From Candidatus Bipolaricaulota bacterium (lineage in GTDB: Bacteria > Bipolaricaulota > Bipolaricaulia > M55B111): a stretch of DNA of 5,577 nt. A program made the translations under genes and the position numbers. The DNA is taken from contig JAGXLQ010000098.1 in assembly GCA_018334595.1 (NCBI GenBank), positions 1 through 5,577 on the forward strand, in the 5' to 3' direction. Numbering within the stretch: the stretch's first letter is position 1; each line of letters begins with the position of its first letter. Below the pieces are notes generated by a model, which had not been told where the DNA came from, did no database searches, and worked only from the letters and a program-made list of their open reading frames with translations. This document shows positions 1 to 5,530 of this stretch, piece by piece.

Positions 1-919
1 AGAGCCAGGCATCGGTGAACCTCCATCCGAGCGAAGGCCCTTTCTTCCCGTAGTCCATGTGACCGTAGATCTTCCTTCCTTCAGGTGGAGGGTTAGGAAC
101 TTCTGCTCTGCTAACGTGGTCCGTGAAGAACTCGGCAATGTCCTCGTAGGCTGCCCAGTTCCGGGGGACACCTAACTCGTAACCGAATTTGTCCTTAAAT
201 TTTGCCTTGAGGTCCGGGTCGGTAAACCAATCGTAGCGGAACCAGTAGAGGTTAGCGAACTGCTGGTCCGGAAGCTGAATTTGTTCTCCCTCGTAATTTT
301 GACCAAATTCTAGGTTCAAGAAGTCGTCAAGGTCCAGACGAGGATTGGTAATATCAGAACCCTCTCCGGCCATGTAATCGGTTAAATTGATCGCGTCCTG
401 CAAACGGACGTGCGTTCCAATTAAGTCGGCATCGTTCACCCAGACGTCGTAGATCTTCTGCCTTGTAGCTAACTGGGTCTGTAGCTTTTCGATTACGTCA
501 CCTTCGCCGATTACGTTATGGGTGACCTTGATCCCAGTGATGTCCCTGAAGGCCTTCGTCAGAACGTCGGACTCCCACTTATGAGTCTTGATCGTCTCAG
601 CTACCGAGTCAATTGAAGTTCCCCTCAACGGTTCTGCCGTATGGGCAAACCAGATTAGCTCTTCTATCTGTTCTTTTACCGTAAACGTCGACGGCTGAAA
701 CTCCTCGTAGACCCAATCGACCGCTGCTTCTTCGTATTCGGAGAGTGGTCCCCATTTTGATTCCGCCCATTCCATGGCCTCGTCCTTACTTATCTTCGGG
801 AAGTTAGGTTCGTCCGACCAATTCTGAGCAGTTACACTTACAAGGCTGAGCGTAAGACCTAAAATTAGCACCAGGGTTAACCCCAGCCACTTCGATTTAG
901 TACGCCAGTTATATTTCAT
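1..919 (-). CDS. glpV: Glycerol ABC transporter substrate-binding protein GlpV, 5' part (runs off window)
   Basis: This is the periplasmic binding protein that would capture glycerol or a related polyol and deliver it to the GlpP/GlpQ channel. Reading from the ATG at 919, 306 codons stay open to the window edge; family members are well over 500 residues, so a little more than half is present. Residues 1-31 form a signal peptide: basic start (KYNWRTKSK), hydrophobic core at 11-29, and a likely signal peptidase I cut after V-T-A (31). No cysteine lies there, so it is not a lipoprotein. Family-typical segments follow: QPST near 75, DVWVNDADLIGTH at 158-170 and LPDQQFANLYWFRYDWF at 216-232. The start is fixed by GGGAGGTAAGA directly upstream. 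It is the last gene visible in the operon, after a 106-nt gap. The family assignment rests on motif recall and on the neighbours. Glycerol specificity is inferred, and another polyol is possible. Confidence 0.88.
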   Translation of the reverse strand, partial: MKYNWRTKSKWLGLTLVLILGLTLSLVSVTAQNWSDEPNFPKISKDEAMEWAESKWGPLSEYEEAAVDWVYEEFQPSTFTVKEQIEELIWFAHTAEPLRGTSIDSVAETIKTHKWESDVLTKAFRDITGIKVTHNVIGEGDVIEKLQTQLATRQKIYDVWVNDADLIGTHVRLQDAINLTDYMAGEGSDITNPRLDLDDFLNLEFGQNYEGEQIQLPDQQFANLYWFRYDWFTDPDLKAKFKDKFGYELGVPRNWAAYEDIAEFFTDHVSRAEVPNPPPEGRKIYGHMDYGKKGPSLGWRFTDAWL

Positions 920-930
920 TCTTACCTCCC
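920..930 (-). promoter_or_regulatory. Ribosome binding site of glpV
   Basis: The minus strand reads GGGAGGTAAGA immediately before the ATG at 919. GGAGGT is followed by 4 nt, a strong Shine-Dalgarno that decides the glpV start. Confidence 0.85.
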
Positions 931-945
931 AAGGTTAATGAATGA

Positions 946-961
946 TGAAAACTGAGTTTCA
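946..961. repeat. Short palindrome upstream of glpV, related to the operon-head operator
   Basis: The plus strand reads TGAAAACTGAGTTTCA. TGAAA (946-950) and TTTCA (957-961) are inverted copies, and AAACT/AGTTT (949-953, 955-959) form an alternative palindrome with a 1-nt centre. The element contains AACTGA and GTTTCA, the same words that make up the 9-bp arms at 5423-5456. It lies 27-42 nt before the glpV start. It could be a second binding site for the same regulator, or chance; at this length chance is a real possibility. Confidence 0.3.
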
Positions 962-982
962 ACCTGCAACTACGTATATTGC

Positions 983-1020
983 TCTCTGTAATACCACCTC
1001 CGATTGTAAAAGGACAAAGA
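983..1020 (-). other. Possible RNA hairpin in the glpU-glpV gap with an unused Shine-Dalgarno in its loop
   Basis: On the transcript, UCUUUGU (from 1020-1014) can pair with ACAGAGA (from 989-983), giving seven pairs including one U-G wobble. The enclosed loop contains GGAGGTGG (1001-994), a strong Shine-Dalgarno-like sequence with no ATG at a useful distance. The hairpin lies in the only long gap of the operon (920-1025), just before the binding-protein gene. Binding proteins are usually made in excess over the permeases, and 3' or 5' hairpins can stabilise their mRNA segment, so an RNA-stability role is possible. There is no U-run, so it is not an intrinsic terminator. The stem is short and AU-rich and could be fortuitous. 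Confidence 0.25.
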
Positions 1021-1025
1021 TTCCA

Positions 1026-1301
1026 TCAAAACCATCTCATAATCACCGACCCTTCTACTGCGCCGATCCCCATTGCCCACCAGATCGAGACTGCCGGAAC
1101 GATTGCCAGCCAGATAAATACGGTGGATCCAAGGGCGAGTAGACTTATGAACACCCTGTCTCCCCTGGTCGTCTCGATGGGAAGGATACCTTTTCTCGGG
1201 TATCCCGGAGATCTCACGTCGTAGAACCACAGGAAAATCAGCATGACGACGATACTTGTAAAGAAGTAGGCCGAAGGTAAAGTCCATCTCATCCAACCCA
1301 T
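1026..1301 (-). CDS. glpU: Small two-helix membrane protein of the glycerol transporter operon (DUF2160 type)
   Basis: A 91-residue integral membrane protein of unknown biochemical role. Two hydrophobic segments are visible, at about 8-26 and 50-80, separated by a polar loop (YDVRSPGYPRKGILPIETTRGDR, residues 27-49). The Trp-rich ends and the loop with its TRGDR are the features by which I recognise the DUF2160 family, which is typically found between glpQ and glpV in glycerol transporter operons. It starts 2 nt after the glpQ stop, so its translation is probably coupled to glpQ. Its ribosome binding site lies inside the end of glpQ. A part in transporter assembly, or as an extra membrane subunit, is inferred only from the conserved position. 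The symbol glpU follows usage in rhizobial operons and is less firmly established than the other names. Confidence 0.85.
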   Translation of the reverse strand: MGWMRWTLPSAYFFTSIVVMLIFLWFYDVRSPGYPRKGILPIETTRGDRVFISLLALGSTVFIWLAIVPAVSIWWAMGIGAVEGSVIMRWF

Positions 1302-1303
1302 AA

Positions 1304-2101
1304 TTAGACCCTCCCCATTGCAAATCCTTTAGCCATCAGGTTCCTGATGAAGTAGACCACTAGAGCACCAGGTATCATGGTCAACACACCTGCAGCCGCT
1401 AGGGCTCCCCAGTCCCAGCCGCCTGCTCCCAGGCTCCGGGAAAGGGTTACGGTAATTGGCTTGGCCGCTGTAGAGGTAAGGGTCCTGGCCAGCAACAGTT
1501 CTACCCAAGAGAACAGGAAGGCAAAGAAAGCCGCGACGGCGATGCCCTGCGAGATCAAGGGACGGAATATCTTCCAGAAGAAGTGCGGAAAGCTATACCC
1601 GTCCACAAACGCCGTCTCGTCTATTTCCTTGGGGATGCCGGACATGAACCCCTCAAGTATCCATATGGCCAGCGGTAAGTTGAACAGCGCGTGAGCCAAG
1701 GCCACCGCGATGTGGGTATCAAACAGTCCGATATTTGAGTACAGGGCAAAAAACGGGACTATGAAGGCTGCGGTGGGGGCCATACGGTTCGTCAGGAGCC
1801 AGAAAAACAGGTGTTTATCTCCCCTGAAGTGCCACCGAGAAAAAGCATAAGCCGCGGGCACCGCAGCCACTATCACGATGACCACGTTCAACGACACAAA
1901 CGCTAGCGAGTTGAGGAAACCTCTGCGCCAGAAGGGCGATGTAAATATCGTCACGTAATTCTTGACTGTAAAGTTATGGGGAAACCAGTGCATGTAGTTT
2001 AGTATCTCGTTGTTCGTCTTGAACGAGGTGTTCAGCATCCAGTAAATCGGCATAATAAGGAAGGCAAAGTATACCCACAACGCTACGTTCCTCTTCTTCA
2101 T
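1304..2101 (-). CDS. glpQ: Glycerol ABC transporter inner-membrane permease GlpQ
   Basis: This is the second permease of the importer, of the MalG/UgpE type (binding-protein-dependent transport family), 265 residues as usual for that class. About six membrane segments can be seen, near residues 6-24, 66-86, 98-121, 129-150, 185-205 and 232-252. The coupling loop that touches the ATPases is at about 158-182, with the EAA-type core ETAFVDG (162-168), a fair match to EAAxxDG. Its ATG overlaps the glpP stop (ATGA, 2101-2098), so the two permeases are translationally coupled and probably made in equal amounts. A strong AGGAGGAGGT lies 8 nt upstream. It would pair with GlpP to form the channel for glycerol. 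Assignment to glycerol rather than a sugar comes from the GlpS/GlpT/GlpV company it keeps. Confidence 0.9.
   Translation of the reverse strand: MKKRNVALWVYFAFLIMPIYWMLNTSFKTNNEILNYMHWFPHNFTVKNYVTIFTSPFWRRGFLNSLAFVSLNVVIVIVAAVPAAYAFSRWHFRGDKHLFFWLLTNRMAPTAAFIVPFFALYSNIGLFDTHIAVALAHALFNLPLAIWILEGFMSGIPKEIDETAFVDGYSFPHFFWKIFRPLISQGIAVAAFFAFLFSWVELLLARTLTSTAAKPITVTLSRSLGAGGWDWGALAAAGVLTMIPGALVVYFIRNLMAKGFAMGRV
1309..1316 (-). promoter_or_regulatory. Ribosome binding site of glpU, inside glpQ
   Basis: GGGGAGGG on the minus strand lies 7 nt before the glpU ATG. It is written entirely by the last sense codons of glpQ (Met-Gly-Arg-Val), so the two genes share bases for different purposes. This supports Met-1 at 1301 over the internal Met-4. 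Confidence 0.8.
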
Positions 2102-2961
2102 TTTGAACTACCTCCTCCTACGTTCATCATTATGGTATATAGAAGCCACGATATTAGAATTACGAGGAAGAAATATATGATCGAAACCGCGGCTCCAAAA
2201 CCCATGTTGAAGCCACCGATCGCCTTCCGCGAAGTATATATGCTCAGTAACGTCGTTGAGTTGCCTGGACCTCCACCGGTCAGCTGGAAGGGCTCCGCGT
2301 ATATCTTGAAGGAGTCCATAAAGCGCAGCAGTACTGCCAGTATGAGTGAGTGCCGCAACTTCGGTAGGGTAACGTACCTGAACGTGGACCACGCAGAGGC
2401 TCCGTCGATCTTTGCTGCCCGGTAGAACTCTTCAGGAATTGCCTGCAAGCCCGCATAACACAGCAAGATGACTAGTGGAGTCCAGTGCCAGACGTCCATC
2501 GCTACTACCGTCCACCAGGCGTCACCGGAGTTAAGCGAGGCGTTATAAGCGCCATAACCTATCCAGTTGAATATCGCCGGCACGGCTCCCAGGTCCGATC
2601 GGGTAAACACCCTCCAGATAATTCCCACAACGTTCCACGGTATTAGCAGGGGAATACCCAACAAGACCAGGCTCCAGCCAACCCACTTACCTTTTTTCGG
2701 CAGCGCGAGCGCCAGGCCCAGCCCCAGGGGTATCTCAATCAACAGGATCTCGATGCTGAAGAGAACCTGACGCCTGAGAGAGTCGAGGAACACCCCGTCA
2801 CCAAGAACGTCGGCGAAATTCTCCATTCCGATAAACTGGGGAGCGGAACCGGGAAAAACGGAGTACTGAGCGTAATTGATAACGGTCATCAACGGAATAA
2901 ACGCACTGAGAGACATGACCGCTAAGGCGGGCAACAAAAACCACCAGGCTCTATTTTTCAT
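2098..2961 (-). CDS. glpP: Glycerol ABC transporter inner-membrane permease GlpP
   Basis: This is the first permease of the importer, of the MalF/UgpA type, 287 residues. Membrane segments are visible near 5-30, 66-87, 97-118, 150-172, 203-225 and 256-279. The coupling loop at 179-203 (FYRAAKIDGASAW, ending TLPKLR) is a very good match to the EAA consensus with its conserved DGA. A further conserved stretch, EPFQLTGGGPGNSTT (223-237), is typical of this permease class. Unlike MalF it has no large periplasmic insert after the second helix. Translation starts 3 nt after GAGGAGGT (2972-2965). The 38-nt gap from glpT holds only this site and a U/A-rich stretch. It forms the membrane heterodimer with GlpQ. 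Confidence 0.9.
   Translation of the reverse strand: MKNRAWWFLLPALAVMSLSAFIPLMTVINYAQYSVFPGSAPQFIGMENFADVLGDGVFLDSLRRQVLFSIEILLIEIPLGLGLALALPKKGKWVGWSLVLLGIPLLIPWNVVGIIWRVFTRSDLGAVPAIFNWIGYGAYNASLNSGDAWWTVVAMDVWHWTPLVILLCYAGLQAIPEEFYRAAKIDGASAWSTFRYVTLPKLRHSLILAVLLRFMDSFKIYAEPFQLTGGGPGNSTTLLSIYTSRKAIGGFNMGFGAAVSIIYFFLVILISWLLYTIMMNVGGGSSK
2110..2120 (-). promoter_or_regulatory. Ribosome binding site of glpQ, inside glpP
   Basis: TAGGAGGAGGT on the minus strand, 8 nt before the glpQ ATG and within the last glpP codons (a Gly-Gly-Gly-Ser-Ser tail). It carries two overlapping GGAGG cores and is one of the strongest sites in the window. Confidence 0.8.
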
Positions 2962-2964
2962 CGG

Positions 2965-2972
2965 ACCTCCTC
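2965..2972 (-). promoter_or_regulatory. Ribosome binding site of glpP
   Basis: GAGGAGGT on the minus strand, 3 nt before the ATG at 2961. It fixes the glpP start. Confidence 0.8.
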
Positions 2973-2999
2973 TTCGTCAAAACGTATTTTTCACTTGTA

Positions 3000-4103
3000 T
3001 TATTTTTTTTCATTCTGAATAGCCTCGCCGTTGTGAAACAACATAATGTTTTTCGGAGTCAAGCCAATGAACTTCTCTGATCCGATATCTGTCTTCTCCT
3101 CCAGCGGCAGCTCTGCCTTGATCTCGACACCAATGCCCTCTACCTTCAGAGTAATAATCTGATAGCTGCCAAGATGTTCGGTCAAGGTAACTTCGGCAGG
3201 AATCTCGCCACCACCCTCTGGCTCGTCGTAAACATCTACCAGGTTCGGCCTGACACCCAACTCAACCCCCGACCAACTCGAATCCAAACTATTCCTCATG
3301 GTCTCATTTAGGGGGACAGTGAACTTGCCGGCCTTCAAGTCCTCGCCTGCGAATTCGCAGTCAATAAAGTTCATACCGGGACTACCGATAAAGTTACCCA
3401 CGAATGTAGATACGGGTCGTTCGTATAGCTCTTCTGGGGAACCGTACTGAACGATCTGTCCGTCCTTCATCACTGCCGCCTTTTCAGCAAAGGTCAACGC
3501 CTCGTGCTGATCGTGAGTAACGTAGAGCGCCGTGACCTCAAGCCGTTTTTGGGCCTGACTAATTCGCCTGCGCAGGGTAAGTTTTCTGCCCGGGTCTACG
3601 TCGGTCATCGGTTCGTCGAAGAGCAGGGCGGTGGTATCATGTCTGATGATCCCCCTGCCAAGGGAGACGAGCTGACTCCACTCTGGACCGAAGCTCGCAG
3701 GATTCTCGTGGAGCCTGTCGTCCAGCCCTAGAAGCTCAGCTGCCTCCTGGACCCTCCCTTCGATTTCCCCTTCAGGGGTTCCCCTGTTCCTCAGTGGGAA
3801 CGCGAGGTTTCCATATACGTCCATGGAATCGTAGACCACGGGAAACTGAAAGACCTGGGCAATATTTCTGTCCCGGGGTGGCAACTCGGTTACATCCTTT
3901 CCATCTATCAGGACCTGGCCCTCAGTTGGGGTAAGCAAACCTGAAATAATGTTCAGCAACGTCGTCTTACCACAGCCGGAGGGGCCAATAAGGGCATTGG
4001 AAGTGCCCTCCGCCAGGGTCAAGTTTACATCGTTAACTGCCCTCGTCTCCTCTCCACCCGACTTGTAAACGTGAGTTATGTTTTTTAGGTCAATTTTTGC
4101 CAT
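3000..4103 (-). CDS. glpT: Glycerol ABC transporter ATPase GlpT (signature-degenerate subunit)
   Basis: An ATP-binding subunit of the importer, 367 residues, with a nucleotide-binding domain (about 1-235) and a C-terminal TOBE-type domain (about 240-360, with GVRPNLVDV at 283-291). Walker A is canonical (GPSGCGKT, 40-47), the Q-loop is VFQFPVVYDS (from 85), Walker B is LLFDEP with the catalytic Glu-164, and the H-loop is VTHDQ with His-197. The ABC signature expected near 136-144 is not LSGGQ: it reads ASFGPEWSQLVSLGRG. Loss of this motif is a feature I recall for GlpT of other glycerol operons, so it is probably not an error. It starts 6 nt after the glpS stop. An in-frame TAA two codons upstream rules out an earlier start. 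No good Shine-Dalgarno lies close by, so coupling to glpS translation is likely. The GlpT name here means the ATPase, not the unrelated glycerol-3-phosphate antiporter of E. coli. Confidence 0.9.
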   Translation of the reverse strand: MAKIDLKNITHVYKSGGEETRAVNDVNLTLAEGTSNALIGPSGCGKTTLLNIISGLLTPTEGQVLIDGKDVTELPPRDRNIAQVFQFPVVYDSMDVYGNLAFPLRNRGTPEGEIEGRVQEAAELLGLDDRLHENPASFGPEWSQLVSLGRGIIRHDTTALLFDEPMTDVDPGRKLTLRRRISQAQKRLEVTALYVTHDQHEALTFAEKAAVMKDGQIVQYGSPEELYERPVSTFVGNFIGSPGMNFIDCEFAGEDLKAGKFTVPLNETMRNSLDSSWSGVELGVRPNLVDVYDEPEGGGEIPAEVTLTEHLGSYQIITLKVEGIGVEIKAELPLEEKTDIGSEKFIGLTPKNIMLFHNGEAIQNEKK

Positions 4104-4109
4104 GGGTTA

Positions 4110-5225
4110 TCACTTCTTCTCTCCTAAAGTCGTCTTTACGCCCTGGGTGACAATTTTACCGGTCCTTTCTTCGAACACATAGAGCTCGGCCGGATCGATC
4201 GAAATTGCCAATTTTTCACCTTCGGGGCGTCGTTTTGGTTCGGGCACGAAAATGATTATCTCCTGGCCCTTGTGTTCTGTATGGAGCGTCGTAGAGGAAC
4301 CCACGATCTCGTTAAAGGACACTACCGTATGGAAGGTCGTAGCACCCTCCACCTCGCCTATCTCCACCGCCTGGGGCCTGACTCCGAGCAGATAATCCTT
4401 GCCTGTCTCGAGCTTATCGAGATCAAAGGTCTCGAAAGTAAGATCCTCACTTACCTGGAAGTAATAGCTGTCGCCCTCCATTATTAGTTCAGAGGAAAGG
4501 ACGTTCATTGGAGGTTCGTTGAGATATGAGCCGACCTCTACGTAATCCGGGTGGTAGTAAACATCTTCACTCTCCCCGAACTGTAAAATGTCCTCGTTGT
4601 GAAGAAAACCTATGTGGGTGGACATAGAGAGGGCGTCCTCGGGCGCCGGGGTCGCGTAGATAAACGTGCTCTTTTCTTCCTGAAATATCAATTGGAACTG
4701 TCCACGCAACTCCTCCCTCAACTTGTAGTCCAGGTTGGCGAGTGGTTCATCGAGAAAGATAAAGCGGGGGTTCTTGATCAACGCTCTGGCAATTGCGGTT
4801 CGCTGCTTCTCTCCACCACTTGCTTCTTCCGGCAGGTGATCCAGAAGGTCCTCAATGTTTAACAGTTCCGCGACGTCGTGAATCTTAGAATCAATTTCGT
4901 CTTCGGTGAACTCTTCTTCGGATACTCTTAGGGGGGAAGCAATGTTTTCGTAAATGGAGAGAGAAGGATAGTTTATGAACTGTTGATATACCATCGAAAT
5001 TTTTCTTTTCTGTACGGAAACATCCGTTACATCTTCTCCGTCATAAAAAATTTTTCCACTCGTCGGCTTTTCCACGCCGGCCATCAATCTAAGTAGGGTC
5101 GTTTTTCCAGCACCTGTAGGTGCAACTATGCTCGTAAAACTATTATCGGGAACGTTCAGATCGAGGTCGTCGAGAACGACCTCTGACCCGTAGTTTTTAG
5201 TGAGGTTAGACACCTTAATTCCCAT
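4110..5225 (-). CDS. glpS: Glycerol ABC transporter ATPase GlpS (H-loop-degenerate subunit)
   Basis: The partner ATPase, 371 residues, with a nucleotide-binding domain (about 1-235) followed by a TOBE-type domain (about 240-350, with GVRPQAVEIG at 281-290). The stretch MVYQQFINYPSLSIYENIAS (78-97), around the Q-loop, is the strongest sign of the GlpS family. The signature ASGGEKQR (135-142), Walker B FIFLDEP with Glu-160, and the D-loop LANLD (162-166) are all present. Walker A is slightly off: APTGAGKT (35-42) has Ala in place of the first Gly. The H-loop position reads YATPAPEDA (190-198), with Pro-193 where the switch histidine should be. Rhizobial GlpS also lacks this His as far as I recall. 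It is the first large gene of the operon and starts 8 nt after AGGAGG. A MalK/UgpC label from a general search would be right on fold but wrong on subfamily. Confidence 0.9.
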   Translation of the reverse strand: MGIKVSNLTKNYGSEVVLDDLDLNVPDNSFTSIVAPTGAGKTTLLRLMAGVEKPTSGKIFYDGEDVTDVSVQKRKISMVYQQFINYPSLSIYENIASPLRVSEEEFTEDEIDSKIHDVAELLNIEDLLDHLPEEASGGEKQRTAIARALIKNPRFIFLDEPLANLDYKLREELRGQFQLIFQEEKSTFIYATPAPEDALSMSTHIGFLHNEDILQFGESEDVYYHPDYVEVGSYLNEPPMNVLSSELIMEGDSYYFQVSEDLTFETFDLDKLETGKDYLLGVRPQAVEIGEVEGATTFHTVVSFNEIVGSSTTLHTEHKGQEIIIFVPEPKRRPEGEKLAISIDPAELYVFEERTGKIVTQGVKTTLGEKK

Positions 5226-5233
5226 CAGTGGGG

Positions 5234-5239
5234 CCTCCT
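5234..5239 (-). promoter_or_regulatory. Ribosome binding site of glpS
   Basis: AGGAGG on the minus strand, 8 nt before the ATG at 5225, in the 25-nt gap between the possible miniprotein ORF and glpS. Confidence 0.85.
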
Positions 5240-5250
5240 CGCATTAATTT

Positions 5251-5391
5251 TTAGCTTACCCATTTTTCTGAATATAGCCTTATGTACGGACGTTGAGCGG
5301 TTATCTCTGCCAATACGTTGCCAATTGCCTGACTTAACTTGACAAATACCATCCAAACCATGAAGGACACAACGGATATGTGTACTTTCAT
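5251..5391 (-). CDS. Possible 46-residue membrane miniprotein at the operon head
   Basis: A short ORF begins MKVHISVVSFMVWMVFVKLS and ends in YSEKWVS and a TAA stop, 25 nt before glpS. Residues 5-19 are strongly hydrophobic and could form one membrane-inserted helix, followed by a polar tail with QAIGNVLAEI and RPYIRLYSEKW. A purine-rich GGTAGGTG (5401-5394) lies only 2 nt before the ATG, closer than usual and weaker than the other sites here. Internal ATGs at codons 11 and 14 are alternatives. I recognise no family. It could be a small regulator of the transporter, a leader peptide, or chance: the next frame is also open here for tens of codons, so openness alone is weak evidence. It lies downstream of the predicted promoter and operator, so it would be on the transcript. 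Confidence 0.35.
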   Translation of the reverse strand: MKVHISVVSFMVWMVFVKLSQAIGNVLAEITAQRPYIRLYSEKWVS

Positions 5392-5422
5392 GACACCTAC
5401 CGAAAAAGATTAGACCAAGGTC

Positions 5423-5456
5423 AACTGAAACGTAGAGATTCTGCCAAGTTTCAGTT
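5423..5456. promoter_or_regulatory. Perfect 9-bp inverted repeat, candidate operator
   Basis: AACTGAAAC (5423-5431) and GTTTCAGTT (5448-5456) are exact inverted copies separated by 16 nt, with arm centres 25 bp apart. Relative to the predicted start of transcription near 5482 it covers about +26 to +60, a place where a dimeric or tetrameric repressor could block transcription. As RNA it could also form a hairpin, but no U-run follows, so it is not a terminator. The regulator is not in the window. A DeoR-type (GlpR-like) repressor would be the natural guess for a glycerol operon, but the sequence does not show this. Confidence 0.5.
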
Positions 5457-5488
5457 AAACGCGCATCTAACAGACAAAACCAAAAGTG

Positions 5489-5517
5489 AACCTAACATAA
5501 AATTATTCATTTGTCAA
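5489..5517 (-). promoter_or_regulatory. Predicted main promoter of the glp operon
   Basis: On the minus strand a perfect TTGACA (5517-5512) is followed by 17 nt and TAGGTT (5494-5489). The -10 matches TATAAT only at T, A and the final T, but it is preceded by TGT, giving an extended -10 (TGn). The spacer is AT-rich. Transcription would begin near 5482, giving a leader of about 90 nt to the miniprotein ORF and about 257 nt to glpS. The poor -10 suggests a promoter that needs help or is kept low until induced. Confidence 0.5.
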
Positions 5518-5530
5518 GAATATCGTAAAT

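Noticed and set aside
942..1224. Plus-strand open frames of 66 and 81 codons opposite glpU and the gap before glpV.
   Set aside because: Antisense shadows without ribosome binding sites or recognisable protein features.
970..1323. Minus-strand open frame of 117 codons overlapping glpU and the glpU-glpV gap.
   Set aside because: It lies in another frame of glpU, has basic, low-quality composition and no fitting ribosome binding site; glpU itself shows clear membrane segments and family features.
2995..3012. A-run at the end of glpT (eight A on the minus strand, GAAAAAAAATAA) as a programmed frameshift site.
   Set aside because: It lies at the last two codons before the stop, where slippage would only change the tail; no downstream structure was seen.
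3000..5225. Reading the two ATPases as duplicate MalK/UgpC sugar-transport subunits.
   Set aside because: The Q-loop surroundings (YQQFINYPS in one, FQFPVVYDSMDVY in the other), the paired motif losses, DUF2160 and the DLIGTH-containing binding protein all point to the GlpST glycerol type.
5225..5263. Minus-strand 12-codon ORF starting MGKLKINARR, whose TGA overlaps the glpS ATG (TGATG).
   Set aside because: No Shine-Dalgarno precedes it; it overlaps the glpS ribosome binding site and the end of the better miniprotein candidate. The overlap with the glpS start is neat but unsupported.
5271..5276. TATATT on the minus strand as a -10 box close to glpS.
   Set aside because: No -35-like sequence lies 16-18 nt upstream, and it is inside the possible miniprotein ORF.
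5339..5344. Perfect TTGACA on the plus strand, suggesting a divergent promoter.
   Set aside because: The -10 position at 17 nt reads GAAGGA, and no plus-strand gene of useful length starts to the right.
5423..5456. The inverted repeat as an intrinsic terminator of an upstream gene.
   Set aside because: The stem is AT-rich with a 16-nt loop and has no following U-run on either strand; it also lies downstream of the predicted promoter.
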